64,000 bases of DNA from Pleurostoma richardsiae (lineage: Eukaryota > Ascomycota > Sordariomycetes > Calosphaeriales > Pleurostomataceae). Location: assembly GCA_030052745.1 (NCBI GenBank), contig JANBVO010000005.1, positions 496,001 through 560,000 on the forward strand, written 5' to 3'. How positions within the stretch are numbered: the stretch's first letter is position 1; the number at the start of each line of letters is the position of its first letter. The position numbers and the translations under genes were made by a program. The notes beneath the pieces were generated by a model. The model searched no databases. It saw only the letters and a list, made by a program, of their open reading frames with translations, and was not told the origin of the DNA. Positions 33,194 through 44,324 of the stretch are shown piece after piece.

Positions 33194-34481
33194 AGGGAGA
33201 GCGGGGACAAGAAGCCAGGGCTTGCTGCTTGTGTTAACATACATGCAGCTAAGGCTGGCTGTAAGAGACGTGAGAAGGGAGTACTCTTTCAAGTCACAAG
33301 TGCCCCTTGTCAGAAAGCAAGATGATCTCCTGCCTAGATGGTGCGGGCTAGCAAAAGAGCGTACCATCGTACAACGTTTCTTGCCAATCGTCTCAAGTCA
33401 CCCGTCAGGTGCAGAGCACAGCCTCTCTGTCCTAAGAAACAGTGATACGTAGTGGTCTCCTGTGATGAAGTCACTTTTCTGCATCATGCAGCGTGCTGAA
33501 GCTTGTTGTGTGGAGAGGCGGCGATCATGTGAGACCCCGGATCTCCAACCCGAACAAACGGCCAAAACCGAGGGTGGCGGCGACGCGAGCCAATTAAGCT
33601 TAAGGGCGCGTTTTCAAACCTTTGACAAATCAGGCATAGCCCGCGCTAACGGGGGCTGTGCCGGACGTCATAGTGTGGTGTTTAAGGTACAGCGCTAGAC
33701 TCTGCTAGAGTGGCTGAATGGATGCACCCGAGAAGCGATTTGGAAGAAGGTAAAGCCAAACAAGCTCAACAAGGCAACCATTGCACCACCAAATGCATCA
33801 TCAGCCGATGGGCAGACCGGAAGCCCGTGGGCGAATCCTGTGTCTCCGTTCGCTGCATCTCGCTCCCACGTTAATCAGTCAGTCGGTCGAGCACAAAGAA
33901 CGTTTGTTGGCAAGACTGGCTGGCCCAATTGATTACCCGGTCTACCGAATCCCAGTTTACGGAGTACGAAGTACCTTATCACCAGCTCACCTACCAAATC
34001 CCACCAGCAACCAGTTGGTGACCAGGGCTGGCAGGCTGACTTGTGACTTGTTGGTGTAACGAGTGACGCTACCACCCTCTCCGTCGCAAGATATTACCCG
34101 GGCAGCGGTAATACATAGTAAGCAGATTTGGGTGGGAGCCCAACGGCGGCTCGCACGGTTGATCCTTCTTCGCTATCATCATAGAAGCTCTTGGCACACG
34201 ACCCCTACCACACACTATTTGGAACGGTCCAGGGCGAAGTCAAACACTCGCCCACACTAACCCAAACGCCTCCTCTTTTCTCTTTCTGCGCTACCAAGGC
34301 TACCTCATCGATCCCACGGGCTTTGTCTGTACTATAAAGCGCCAATCTCGCGTGGGCTGAAACCCCTGGTGCGCCTCGTCCCGACTTGGCTTCTGGCTTT
34401 ATCTCGACTCAAATACCCGTCGAAACCCCGAACCTCTGCGCTGACAACCTATTCCCACCGCAGCGCTCAATCTGCAACAAC
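33194..34481. other. Long intergenic stretch upstream of the secreted Ser/Gly-rich protein
   Basis: 1.29 kb holding the dehydrogenase 3' flank and the promoter of the next gene. Around 33900-34060 short words recur in both orientations (CCAGCAACCAGTTGGTGACC, TTGTTGG), but no clear repeat unit emerges. No gene or tRNA is recognised. Confidence 0.45.
34333..34339 (+). promoter_or_regulatory. TATA-like box of the secreted Ser/Gly-rich protein gene
   Basis: TATAAAG lies 143 bp upstream of the ATG at 34482 in an otherwise CT-rich leader. The position suits a core promoter with a leader of roughly 100-120 nt. Confidence 0.4.
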
Positions 34482-35556
34482 ATGAGGTTGTCTTCGCTAT
34501 TTGTCGCAGCATTTGTGCTGCTCGTCTCCTCGGTAACGGCCATCGCACTGCCCGAGGCCGCCGAGCTCGCGAACTACGAGTCGCATTCTGAGCGCGACGC
34601 GTTTCAAGATCTATGGAAGCGCCGGGGCGGAGGTGGAAGCGGAGGTAGAGGCGGTGGCGGCTCATCCTCCGGCGGAAGCAGTAGCGGGAGCTCGAGCAGC
34701 GGCAGCAGTTCATCGGGTTCCGGATCGTCGTCCAGCGGTAGTAGCAGCGGGTAAGTCATTGGCTCGGATTTCATTGCTGTGCTAGAGAGCATAAGGGCTT
34801 GCTCTGCAGATGAGGATATGTCCCTGTACTGATGCGCCTGCTCTAGAAGCAGAGGCGGTTCGAGCGGAAGCAGTGGAAGTAGCAGCAGCGGGTATGGACC
34901 CTTATGTTTTTCTTGTCTCTTTCGTCTCTTTGGGTCTCCGCCTTCCTGTGGCTATAGGTACACTAACAGATTATTCTAGCGGGAGAGGATCGTCATCCTC
35001 TTCAACCGGCGGCCAGACGCGAGGCGGAAGCGGCGTGAGGCCCGCCTACGGAGGTGGTTCCTACTACGGAGGTGGAGCGGCGGTGCCCTACCGCGCCGGC
35101 ACGCGCACTCCGAGCGGCATCTCGGCGCTGCCCTTGATCTTCGTCGGCAGCGCCATCGCCTTCTGGCCAGGCCTCTGGCTGCACGGCGCCTACATGTACC
35201 CCTACGCGCACCCGTGGGCCTACCACAACGCCACGTCCAACAGGAACGAGACCAAGCCCGTGCTCTGCGGGTGCGACCAGTACGAGGAGTGCGGCTGCGA
35301 CGACAACAGCAACCGGACCTACATCGACTCGGTCCTCGGCAACGCCAGCTACGACTCGCTCAACAAGACGCTCGTCAACGTCGCGGACGTCAACGGCACG
35401 AGCACGATCCTAATCAACGGCACTCTGCCCAATGGCACGACGGCGGACGGCGGCACCGAGAGCCCCAGCGCCGGAGCTGGCATGCGCGCGCTGCTGTACA
35501 ACGCTGGCTGGTGGCCCGCTGTCGCGACCGCTCTTGCGATGGTTTTCCTGGCGTGA
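34482..35556 (+). CDS. Secreted Ser/Gly-rich, N-glycosylated protein, probably GPI-anchored
   Basis: Exons 34482-34750, 34847-34891 and 34980-35556 give 296 residues; both introns are phase 2. A signal peptide is clear (MRLSSLFVAAFVLLVSSVTA). A Gly- then Ser/Gly-repeat region runs to about residue 120. A conserved hydrophobic/Cys domain follows (GISALPLIFVGSAIAFWPGL, YMYPYAHPWAYHN, LCGCDQYEECGCDDN). There are eight N-glycosylation sequons between about 205 and 275. The C-terminal segment (YNAGWWPAVATALAMVFLA) after small residues (SAGAG) looks like a GPI-attachment signal. Proteins with this Gly-rich plus CGC layout are widespread and uncharacterised in filamentous ascomycetes (an unnamed DUF). 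A cell-wall or surface role is inferred. Confidence 0.82.
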
Positions 35557-35958
35557 GCGTTCTGCGCCCTAGAGTGGAAGAATTGGCAAAACCAAAAAGA
35601 CAATAAAAAAGAGAGAAGAGAAAACATCATCGGAATGCGGTGGCATTGTCCTTTTCACGTTTTATACCCTCGTTTTATGCCTGTATGATAAGACTGGTTC
35701 AGGGCATCTGCGGCGTTGGGGAGTTGGTATACCATGGGTTTCAACTCTCATGTCCGCGACCCGTCTTGGATCGGCAGGAAGATTCACTAGTTGAGCAATT
35801 CAATATCATTAGACTTATCGACGCTTCGACTATCTTCGTGGGCTCTTCGGCCCTATACCAGTCGAGGTCCTCTTGCAAGATTAACAACGCCTAGCTATAG
35901 CATGCTCCAGTCCAAAGTCAACAAGCAAAATGTGCGCTCCGCTGTGTTATAACATCCG
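35557..35958. other. Convergent intergenic region
   Basis: 3' flanks of the secreted protein and the DNA glycosylase gene. Nothing further is seen. Confidence 0.6.
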
Positions 35959-37071
35959 CTATCCCTGTGACGAGCTTCGAGTAGCCTCACTCTTCACGGC
36001 CTCCCTCTCTGCCCTCCGCCGCTCAACCCAGGCCCCTAGCTCCCTCCATATCCTCTCCTTCTCCGGGGGCCTCAGCGTGGCCGCCAGCCCGCTCGTGCTG
36101 CTGGCCACGAACACCCTCGCCCCCTTCCAGTCCGGGTCATACACCACCCCCTCCTGTTTCTCCTCTCCCTCGTCCCCCTCCCGCAGGACGCCCATGTTCT
36201 CCGCCTCCTCCTGCCACCCGTACCGGAACTCCCCCTTCCCCACCGCGCGCCCGTGCCTGACCCTCCACACGCTCTCCCATATGCTCTTGCCCACGACGCA
36301 CACCGCCTCGGGCCTCCAGCGGCGCACCTTCTCCTCCAGGATCGCGACTCCCGCGTCCATCTCCGCCTTGCTCAGCTCGGCGCCGTTGCGGCTCGGCCGG
36401 GCCACGATGTTAGTGAGGCCGAGGGCGAAGCGGCGCGGCAGGGTGCGGTCCTCGGAGAAGTGGACGGGGACGGGGAGCACGCCGGAGGAGAGCATGAGCT
36501 TCCAGAAGAGGTTGGAGGGGTGGGCGTAGGCGTGGCCGGTCAGGGCGGTCTGCACGCCCGGGTTGAGGCCGACGAAGAGCACGAGCAGGTTCGGCGCCAT
36601 GGCGTCGGGGAGGAGGGGGAGGTGCGCGTAGGTCGAGGGAGGGGCGTAGCCGGCCGCGGGGCGGCGGCGCTTCTTCTTCTTCGTGCTGGTGCTGGTGCTG
36701 CTACTCCTGCTGAGCAGCGAGGGCGAGGGGGGAACGGAGTCAGTAGGTGGTGTAGTGGCTTCTGTTTCTGTTGTGGTTGAAGCTGGGAGGGCTGGCTCCG
36801 TCGCGGCTTTGCGCTTGCGGCTCGGGGAAGGGGAGGCCGAGGGTTTGGCGGAGGCTGTTCGTCGAGGCGTCGGCGTCCGGGCCGGAGACGGAAGGAGGGC
36901 GGTGGCCGATGGGGATGCTGGCAGAGTTGAGTGGCGGGGGCTTCGGCGCAGCATCGTGCCCGGAGAGGGTGCAGGCTGGCCTGCTTTGAACATGAACTCT
37001 TGCAGCTTGAGGCGCCCTTCGAAGGTTGGTTTGACAGGGGGTGGCGATGTCTCTTGCGGCGCGGCGGCCAT
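35959..37071 (-). CDS. G/T(U) mismatch-specific DNA glycosylase (TDG/MUG family)
   Basis: A single exon. I place the start at the ATG at 37071 (context GCAATGGCC), giving 370 residues, although the frame extends open to 37266. The enzyme removes uracil or thymine mispaired with guanine in base excision repair, in the nucleus. The N-terminal 155 residues are Ser/Pro/Lys-rich and disordered, with basic NLS-like clusters (SRKRK, KKKKRRR). The glycosylase core starts with LLVLFVGLNPGVQTALTGHA; GLNPG at 168-172 is motif 1 with the catalytic-site Asn. HPSNLFWKLM and LGLTNIVARPSRNGAELSKA follow. ARVFVASSTSGLAATL corresponds to the second, DNA-intercalating motif. Conserved elements are in order, so it is probably active. 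It is divergent from uap1 (860 bp). Confidence 0.93.
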   Translation of the reverse strand: MAAAPQETSPPPVKPTFEGRLKLQEFMFKAGQPAPSPGTMLRRSPRHSTLPASPSATALLPSPARTPTPRRTASAKPSASPSPSRKRKAATEPALPASTTTETEATTPPTDSVPPSPSLLSRSSSTSTSTKKKKRRRPAAGYAPPSTYAHLPLLPDAMAPNLLVLFVGLNPGVQTALTGHAYAHPSNLFWKLMLSSGVLPVPVHFSEDRTLPRRFALGLTNIVARPSRNGAELSKAEMDAGVAILEEKVRRWRPEAVCVVGKSIWESVWRVRHGRAVGKGEFRYGWQEEAENMGVLREGDEGEEKQEGVVYDPDWKGARVFVASSTSGLAATLRPPEKERIWRELGAWVERRRAEREAVKSEATRSSSQG

Positions 37072-37931
37072 TGCTGTTCCCTCTTGTGCTCCCCTGAAAG
37101 CCAAGGGGCTATTTATCGTATTGTGAGCCTGCACGAGGGCGAGTCTGCTTTCCTGTATGAACGATGACTTGTATTGTGAGTGCAGGTAGCAAGATGTGTG
37201 TCTCGGGAAATATTGGTGACCAGGGCTAGCTGAGGCGTATCGCCACCGCACGAACGCTGAGCACAAGCTTCCGCCCCCGTGGAAATACTCAATGTGCCAC
37301 TCATCAAAGATTGCTTGATGAGAAGAATGTGAAAAAGAATGAAAAGAAAAAGACCGTCAATACGAACTCGAACAGCGGTCCTGCAACGCTTAGCTTGACC
37401 TGGTTACCGTGTAGAGTCGTTCCCGGCTCGCCTCGTATTGTTGCTTTGCAGGACGGCAATTGACCGCAGTGGTGCTGTCTCAATGCAGGGGCTCCTCGCG
37501 CCCTGCCGGGAGAAGATGCAGCTAGCGAATAGGAGGTGGCTTCGCGCTGTCGTGACGACGTCAGAGCAGGGGAATGGGCCCCGCCGCACTGTGGCAGCAG
37601 CCGAGTTGGCGGGGCAGCTGAGTTGCGCAGCCAGCCAGCCTGCTTTTCCAGAAGAAACCTTTGCGGAGCAAACCTGCCTCAAGGACTCTTTCCGACGCGT
37701 GCGAGTGAGCGAGGCTATCTATATTTAGACTCGACCGTCGCTACAAAAGCCGGCGTGTTTCTCTTCTACCCACCTGCGTTCGACATTCTGCTAGCAAGTG
37801 TATCTGTCACAACGTGCTGCCGCTGCAATCCATTCCTTCTTCGGGACACTCCAAATCCGGGAGACAAGCACAAAGAGGGGCAGGCATCACCGAACCGCAC
37901 AGAGCGAGACCCAGAAAGTCAGAGAGACACG
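37072..37931. promoter_or_regulatory. Divergent promoter region, TDG-like gene and uap1
   Basis: 860 bp between outward-facing starts. The uap1 side holds the probable 5' leader, about 37700-37931, and an open frame running through it has no coding character. No further element is recognised. Confidence 0.45.
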
Positions 37932-39537
37932 ATGCAGAAGATCAAGAAGGCCCTCTCCCCCACCGCCACTACCAGCGATGCTGCTTGGCCGCGGCTACCA
38001 TCCTCGGAGGAGGTGGCAGCCCTGAAGGAGAAGTACACCCAGGCCGGCCAGGGTCAGGTCTTCACATTTTATGATTCGCTCAGCTCGGCAGACCAGGCGC
38101 AGCTCTTCCACCAGCTCTCGGGCTTCGACCCCGTCCGCATCAACGAGCTCGCAGACAAGGCATTGCACCCCGCACCTACCGATGAGAAGAAAGAGGCCAC
38201 CCTGGAGCCACTGCCCGAGTCGGCCTCCGCGAGTATCATGGACTCGGATCCGGCGGACTTGGACGGTTGGTATAGGCAGGGCCTGGCCCTGGTCGCCCAG
38301 AACAAGGTTGCTGTGGTGCTCATGGCCGGCGGCCAGGGCACGCGGCTGGGCAGCTCCGACCCCAAGGGCTGCTTTGACATCGGCCTTCCCTCTGGCAAGT
38401 CTCTCTTCCAGATCCAGGCAGAGCGTATCATCAAGCTACAGAAGCTGGCGCACAAGAAGGCCGGCCTCGGTGAGGACGCCAGGGTGGTCATCCCGTGGTA
38501 CGTCATGACCAGCGGGCCGACGAGGGCCCCTACAGAAGCCTTCTTTAAGAAGCACAACTACTTCGGCCTGGAGGAGGCCGACGTCATCATCTTCGAGCAG
38601 GGCGTGTTACCCTGCATCTCCAACGACGGCAAGATCCTACTCGAGAGCAAAGGCAAGGTGGCCGTCGCGCCCGACGGTAACGGTGGCATCTACCAGGCGC
38701 TTGTAGTGTCTCCCGTCCTCGAGGACATGCGGAAGCGCGGCATCGCGCACGTGCACGCCTACTGCGTGGACAACTGCCTCGTCAAGGTCGCCGACCCCAT
38801 CTTCACCGGCTTCGCGGCATCCAAGGACGTCGACATCGCCACCAAGGTCGTCCGCAAGCGCAGCGCCACCGAGTCCGTGGGGCTCATCCTGCTGAAGAAC
38901 GGCCGGCCAGACGTGGTCGAGTACAGCGAGATCGACAAGGCCACCGCCGAGGCGCAGGACCCCAAGCAGCCGGGCGTGCTCAAGTTCCGCGCTGCCAACA
39001 TTGTCAACCACTACTACAGCTTCCGGTTCCTGGAGACGATCCCGCAGTGGGCGCACAAGCTACCGCACCATGTCGCGCGCAAGAAGATCCCTTACACGGA
39101 CCTGGCCACGGGCGAGACGGTCAAGCCGGAAAAGCCCAACGGCGTCAAGCTGGAGCAGTTCGTCTTCGACGTGTTCCCCATGCTGGAGCTCGAGCGGTTC
39201 GCCTGCATGGAGGTCCGCCGCGAGGACGAGTTCTCGCCGCTCAAGAACGCGCGCGGCACGGGCGAGGACGACCCGGACACCAGCAAGCGCGACATCATGC
39301 TGCAGGGCAAGCGGTGGGTCGAGGCCGCGGGAGCGACGGTGACGAGCGAGGACCCGGAGGTGGGGATCGAGGTGTCGCCCCTGATAAGCTATGTGAGTTC
39401 ACTCTTGCTTGACACTCTTTCTACTTGGCGTGCGTTTCTTTTACTGACTGAAGTGAACTTAGGCTGGAGAGGGTTTGGACGGCTTCAAGGGCAAGACGAT
39501 CATAGCGCCAGCGGTCATCGAGCACGAGAACGAGTAG
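37932..39537 (+). CDS. uap1: UDP-N-acetylglucosamine pyrophosphorylase
   Basis: Exons 37932-39392 and 39463-39537 (phase 0; donor GTGAGT, branch TACTGAC, acceptor TTAG) give 511 residues, the usual length. The enzyme makes UDP-GlcNAc from UTP and GlcNAc-1-phosphate, the precursor of chitin, N-glycans and GPI anchors, in the cytosol. The pyrophosphorylase signature [19 protein letters not shown] is at about 124-142. [44 protein letters not shown] and [14 protein letters not shown] are further family blocks. The last 25 residues come from the small exon 2 ([13 protein letters not shown]). Reading through the intron would replace this tail with an unrelated one. Confidence 0.96.
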
Positions 39538-40043
39538 AGATTTTCTAGGCTCCGACGGCGGCTGATGTCGTGGTGATTCTCTACGCCTGATTAAGATCAG
39601 GCGTGAGGGCATCCACAGAGGGCTGGAAGCCACCGGCCAGTGTTCTATTATAGGTTTCACGGCGTCTCAGCGTTAATTGTTGAGGAATGTGTTCGAAGCC
39701 AGGGAAAACAAGAGCGATGCGTCGGTCTATATTTTCTAGGCGGCAGGGAAATACGCAGAGTATTCTGCGATATGTAATTCTATAAGAGCCCGAACCCGGG
39801 CGTATTCACGATGTGGGAAATTGATGGAATGTCGCCTTCAACGCCCGGAATTGTGCGTCCGCTATGTCCTTTCCACTCCATAGACCAGTTCTCCGGGTTA
39901 CATAACAATGCTGATGTCCTTCAGTCCGGCGGCTTCACCTCGCTACAGCCTAATAACTGCTCACTCAAGCGCTTCTCCTGCAACTGCCCATCATCCCCGA
40001 CACTACTCTCCCTTCTCTCCCTTCCTTGCCTCCCGTCCCCATC
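39538..40043. other. Convergent intergenic region, uap1 and sym1
   Basis: Two 3' flanks; a CT-rich tract lies at about 39990-40045. No gene is seen. Confidence 0.6.
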
Positions 40044-40684
40044 CTAGGAGCGGCTATTCAGCCAGCTCAGATAGCAGTTCCAGCCGATGCTGACCAGGTT
40101 GACGACGAGCACGCGGTGCTCGAGCGGGACCAGCTTGAAGTTGACCATCTGCACGAAGGGCCAGAGCAGGTAGTTGCTCTTGAGGGCCTCGGTGTAGCTG
40201 CGCTCGAGCTTCTGCTTCGGGTCCGTGCCCTCCAGCACGGCCATGCTGCTCAGGAAGATGCCGATGAAGGTCGGCGCGAAGAGCAGCTGGTCGCAGGCGA
40301 CGCGGGCCAGGATGGTGGCGTTGGGGGAGGGCAGGTTGACGCGCCGCTGCAGGAAGGCGAACCAGGTCGCGGCGGCGGGGCCGAAGACGGCTGCGGGGCT
40401 GTGTGTTAGTGCTGCGAGTTACAAAGATGGGGAGATGAGGTTATTGAGGTTCAACTGACTTCCGCCGTAGAGGGCCATGCGCCCCGTCCGGAGCATGTCG
40501 TGCTTCTCGATGCCCTTCTTCTCCACCGCCTGCTGGGCGACGGCGTCGCCGGTCGCGAAGAGCACGGCGGTGGTCACCGCCTGGGTGAGGAGGGGCCGCC
40601 TGGCCAGTCTGGCTTGGTACCTGAATTTCTATGTTAGCTGCTGGATTTGATCTGGCATCAAGACTTATCTCACCATCTCAACAT
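40044..40684 (-). CDS. sym1: Sym1, Mpv17/PMP22 family mitochondrial inner-membrane protein
   Basis: Three exons, 40684-40674 (only 11 nt), 40620-40460 and 40390-40044, give 172 residues. The first junction rebuilds the conserved MLRWYQ start across a phase-2 intron (branch GCTAAC). The second is phase 1 (donor GTCAGT, acceptor CGCAG). The Mpv17 family has four membrane segments. The hallmarks [44 protein letters not shown] and [20 protein letters not shown], plus the ending [13 protein letters not shown], are all present. The yeast protein is needed for ethanol growth under heat stress and for mitochondrial metabolite/nucleotide homeostasis. A downstream alternative acceptor in intron 2 would break the frame, so the CGCAG site is chosen. 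Confidence 0.93.
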
Positions 40685-41850
40685 GTTGACTGTGCAACCG
40701 CTCTCACTCAAACAGGACGCGGTAGGAGGTGGGCGAGGCGTCGAGGGCTCGTTGAGACGGCGAGTTCCGATACTCCTTGTATCCTGAGGTTCCCCAGTGA
40801 GACAGAAGAGAAAGGGAAAGGAAATCAATGAGTTGACTGGGGGTCAATTGAGCCGAGAAGTCGGGGTGTTGTCGTGAAGGGAGACGTAACACAACAGATA
40901 GATTTAGGTAAGCCAAAAGCGAGATTGAGAGGCGGGGGACGATATCCTGGATGGAATGATGTCAACTGGCGATCTGAGTCTCAGTCTCACTTTCTCGGAG
41001 AGGATCTCTTCCAGCTTCTTCAGCTACACGTTCGCAGGTAATTCAAAAGAGCAGTGTCGCGTATGGCACTTTGAGTAGTTCTCTTATCGTCTTGTCTCAA
41101 TCAACCATGGTCAGAACCAGGGATTCCCGTTTCCTCCTATCTTTTGAGCGGTCATGTGCGTCGACACCTCTTTTCCAGCTCGTCTAGCCCGTGTCGGAGC
41201 TCCAGAGCTTCATGCCTAAACAGGCTACTCCGCTGAGCTATCATTAGACGGCTCGGGGGGGCTCCCGCACCGGCGGTGAGCTGCCGCGGGGTGCCCCTGC
41301 GTGGGGCTGCAAATATGCGACTCTCGTACGAATAAAGTCGGAGAATCGGACATTTGCCAACTTCCGTTGAGGCAGGCACAGTTGGCAATACAGCAAACTG
41401 CATACTCAGAAAAATATGAACCGGATATCATTTATACTAAGTAGTGGTTCAATAAGCCCCGCAGGAGATTGTAGTTGGTGTTCCAGGATGTCCTATATAC
41501 ATGGCCCGGGTGTCTTCAGAAATGTGAAAACCGAGCTCGGGAATACTAGCGGTATCTAAACAATCAGGTCGTACAGGGGAGGAGTAAGATTCGCGGTCTC
41601 TCGACATGGTCCTCTAGAAAAAACTGAAGGGAACTCAAAGGTCTCTTGGGAACCCTTGAGAAGCCAAGTATCTTATTGATGTTAGGACAGGCCTGAGCGT
41701 GCAGATGGATCGATAGGTAATAAGACGCTCGAAGACTAGCTATTTTCTGTAGTCATTGCAAGAGGAAGTTGTCGCGGCCAATTTTTATATCTCTTCCAGT
41801 CGGGTATCGTAACATCGTTATAACAGCAAAGCACCTAGACGCCAGACACA
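40685..41850. other. sym1 promoter and 3' flank of the DUF726 gene
   Basis: 1.17 kb spacer between two minus-strand genes. A local GC-rich, partly palindromic patch lies at about 41260-41310. No gene, tRNA or repeat family is recognised. Confidence 0.5.
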
Positions 41851-44324
41851 TCAATCATCCTTGATCCTGAGAGGCTCCATATAGCTAACCATATCACTGT
41901 CATTCTCGTGATCCTCGTCAACCATCTGGATCCCAATCCACTCCTCCTCCTCATACTCGTCAACCGCATCCCCTGCTGTTCTCTCTTCTTGCTGGACCTG
42001 GGGAATCCGCTCAGCAGCTACACTGCTCCTAGTGCTAGTGTCACCGTGACTGTACGGTGGCGGCGGATCCGAGTAGACGATATTCTTCCCACGTTGGGTA
42101 TCACTGGCGCCGCCACTTACAATGCCCGTCCTTGAGGACCCGCGAGAGGGATGAGAGAAGCTCCCGAGCGACTTCGGTTCAGGTGGATATTGCTGTGACG
42201 GCCCATCCGATGCAGCACCTCTTCCGCTATCCGTCTCGGGCTCGGCTAGATGCGGCGTAACCATGATCGGGACGGGAACCGAGACGAGAGCCTCGGCCGG
42301 GAGCTCTTCCGAATCGACGGGACGACCCATCTTATCTGCGTGCTCTGCCTCCAAAATCGTGACGGCACCGTCTCCGGTGTCCCTCTCGATTGGGCCCTCA
42401 CCGCCCTTGACGCCAGGGAAGCCGCAACGGGTCAGTATCTTCGGGATTAGCTCCGGGTACCGCAGGTGACCCTCGACCTCGGGGCTGAGGTTCAGGTTCT
42501 CGACGCCGCCAACGCCCCTGATGGCCTGCAGGCCCGCGACGCCGAGCTGCACGCTGGTGGCGCGGTACAGGAAAGCGAGGATGTAGTCGTTCTCCGAGTA
42601 TACGTTGAACATCCTGCCCGCCACCACGCTGCGCATGGCCAGCCAGTGCTCCCGGCTCGACGGCACCGGCGCGCCCACCAGCACCACCGTGTCGACGAGC
42701 CCGAACGCCCGGCGCTCCGCGAGCTCCCGCAGGCACGCGCACACGGCGCGCGCGCCGAGCGAGTAGCCCACCAGCGTGACGGGCCGCTCACCCTGCGCCC
42801 TGTTGACCAGCGCGTCGGCGAGGATCCGCCCGGCCTTCTCCGAGCGGTTGCGCGCCAGGCTGAAGGGGTTGTCGACGCTGGCGGCTGCGCTGAGCAGGTA
42901 TGCGGGCCACAGTGCAGACCACAGCGTCGCGAGCACGGTGCGCTTGAGGATCTCAACCTTGACGAGGGACCAGGCGTGCGAGGAGACGAGGCCCTCAAGG
43001 GACCTGCCCAGCGCGAGCAGGCTGTCCATCTCGTAGCGGAGGGCGAAGACCTCGGTGTCGGCGCCCAGGGCGCGCCACGGCTTCGTCACCTCGTCCTTGG
43101 AGGTCAGCCATCCGTTCACGCCGATGGTGACGCGCAGCCGGTGAGTGGGCTTGTCGGCCTCGCTGGGGCCCTCGTCGTGGAGGGGCAGGAACCGGAAGTC
43201 CTCGACCTCGCGGGCGTACTTGTCCATCATCTCCCCCTAGGTTCTTGTCAGCTATTCCCCTAGTTTCCTATCATGAACGTGTATACATTGCAATGCAGAA
43301 GAAGTAATGCAGGGTCAAACGCCTGGTAGAGGACAAAGGGTATGAGTGCACGATGAGAAGCGATGTGGAGACATACCGTCATCCGGGCACCAAAAGCGCC
43401 GAATAGCGTCCCAACAAGAGCTCCATTCATCCAGAAGATGCCCAAGAAGCTCGCAACGCCGCCCAGGCCTACAGTGCCCATCAGTCCCCCAATGGCCCCG
43501 GCAACAACCGGCGCTGCCAGCCCTCCCGTGATGCCGATGACCGCCGCGCCGGCCACCGACGCCAGCCCAACCTTCCAGAACCTGCTGCTCTGGTTCTGCT
43601 GCTTGCGCTTCTCGGCCTCCGCCTGGGCCGTCATCGCGGCCTGGCTCTCGCCGCTGCCGCCCTCCACCGCCCTCGAGGACGCCTCCAGCAGCGACTTGGC
43701 GATCTCCATCTCCTCGGCGTCCAGCACCGACGGCGGCAGCTCTAGCGACGAGGTGAGATACATGGCGAAGGCCCGCGAGTACGCCGAGTACTTCCCCGCC
43801 GAGAGGAGCAGCAGGAGCACGGCGCTGAGCACCTCCCTGCGGTCCTCGACCGGGACGGTAGTCAGCCGCGTCGCGACTGGCGGGTACACGCGCTGCAGAG
43901 CGGCGACGTCGCTCTCCGTGCTGCCACTGCTGCTGGCGGTGTCGTCCGCGAGACCAAGCAAGTCCCCCTCCGACGTGTCAGTCCGCTCGCGCGCGATGCG
44001 CTCCTGCCTCACGCGGCGCTGCTCGAGGATCCGGGCGTCGTCCGATGCGGTGACGAGCTCCTTCAGCCGCGTGTGAAAGTCCCGCCGCCACCGATCGAGG
44101 TCCGCCATGGCCGCTGCGCGGAGCGAGACGAGCTGCGGGCTGGCGGGTGGGCGGGCGGCAGTCTGGGGGCCTGTGGACGACGGCTGGTCCGCCGCGCGGC
44201 CGTGCAGGTCCAGCTCGGAGCGCATGCGGGCCGTGATCTCGACGACGAGCTGGTACAGGGCCTTGCGCCGCGCAGGGTTCAGCACGACGAGGATGTGCCG
44301 GGGCTCAGAGCTCAGGGGCGCCAT
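41851..44324 (-). CDS. DUF726 alpha/beta-hydrolase-like membrane protein (TMCO4/Mil1 family)
   Basis: Exons 44324-43377 and 43236-41851 (phase 0; donor GTATGT, branch CTGAC) give 777 residues. The start is the first ATG; the frame before it has only a GTG. A helical N-terminal half leads to Gly/Ala-rich hydrophobic segments at about 240-312 (VAGAAVIGITGGLAAPVVAG, GALVGTLFGAFGARMT). The hydrolase fold begins with VTIGVNGWL. The nucleophile elbow GYSLGAR puts Ser at about 475; a plausible Asp lies in VYSENDYI and a His in VEGHLRYPEL. The C-terminal 200 residues are disordered, with PPPPY and an acidic patch (DEYEEEEWIGIQMVDEDHEN). Animal members are TMCO4; yeast Mil1 binds the AP-1 mu subunit. 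The catalytic substrate is unknown. Confidence 0.85.

Noticed and set aside
33690-33740. Sequence resembling a tRNA D-arm (AGAGTGGCTGAATGG)
   Set aside because: No matching acceptor stem, anticodon arm or T-loop (GGTTCGANTCC) downstream.
37072-37266. 65-residue N-terminal extension of the DNA glycosylase frame
   Set aside because: The upstream Met has no support; the ATG at 37071 has the better context and precedes the usual disordered start.
42466-43263. Plus-strand 265-codon frame
   Set aside because: Antisense to the DUF726 hydrolase domain; no recognisable motif.
43363-44076. Plus-strand 237-codon Ser/Ala-rich frame
   Set aside because: Antisense to the DUF726 first exon.
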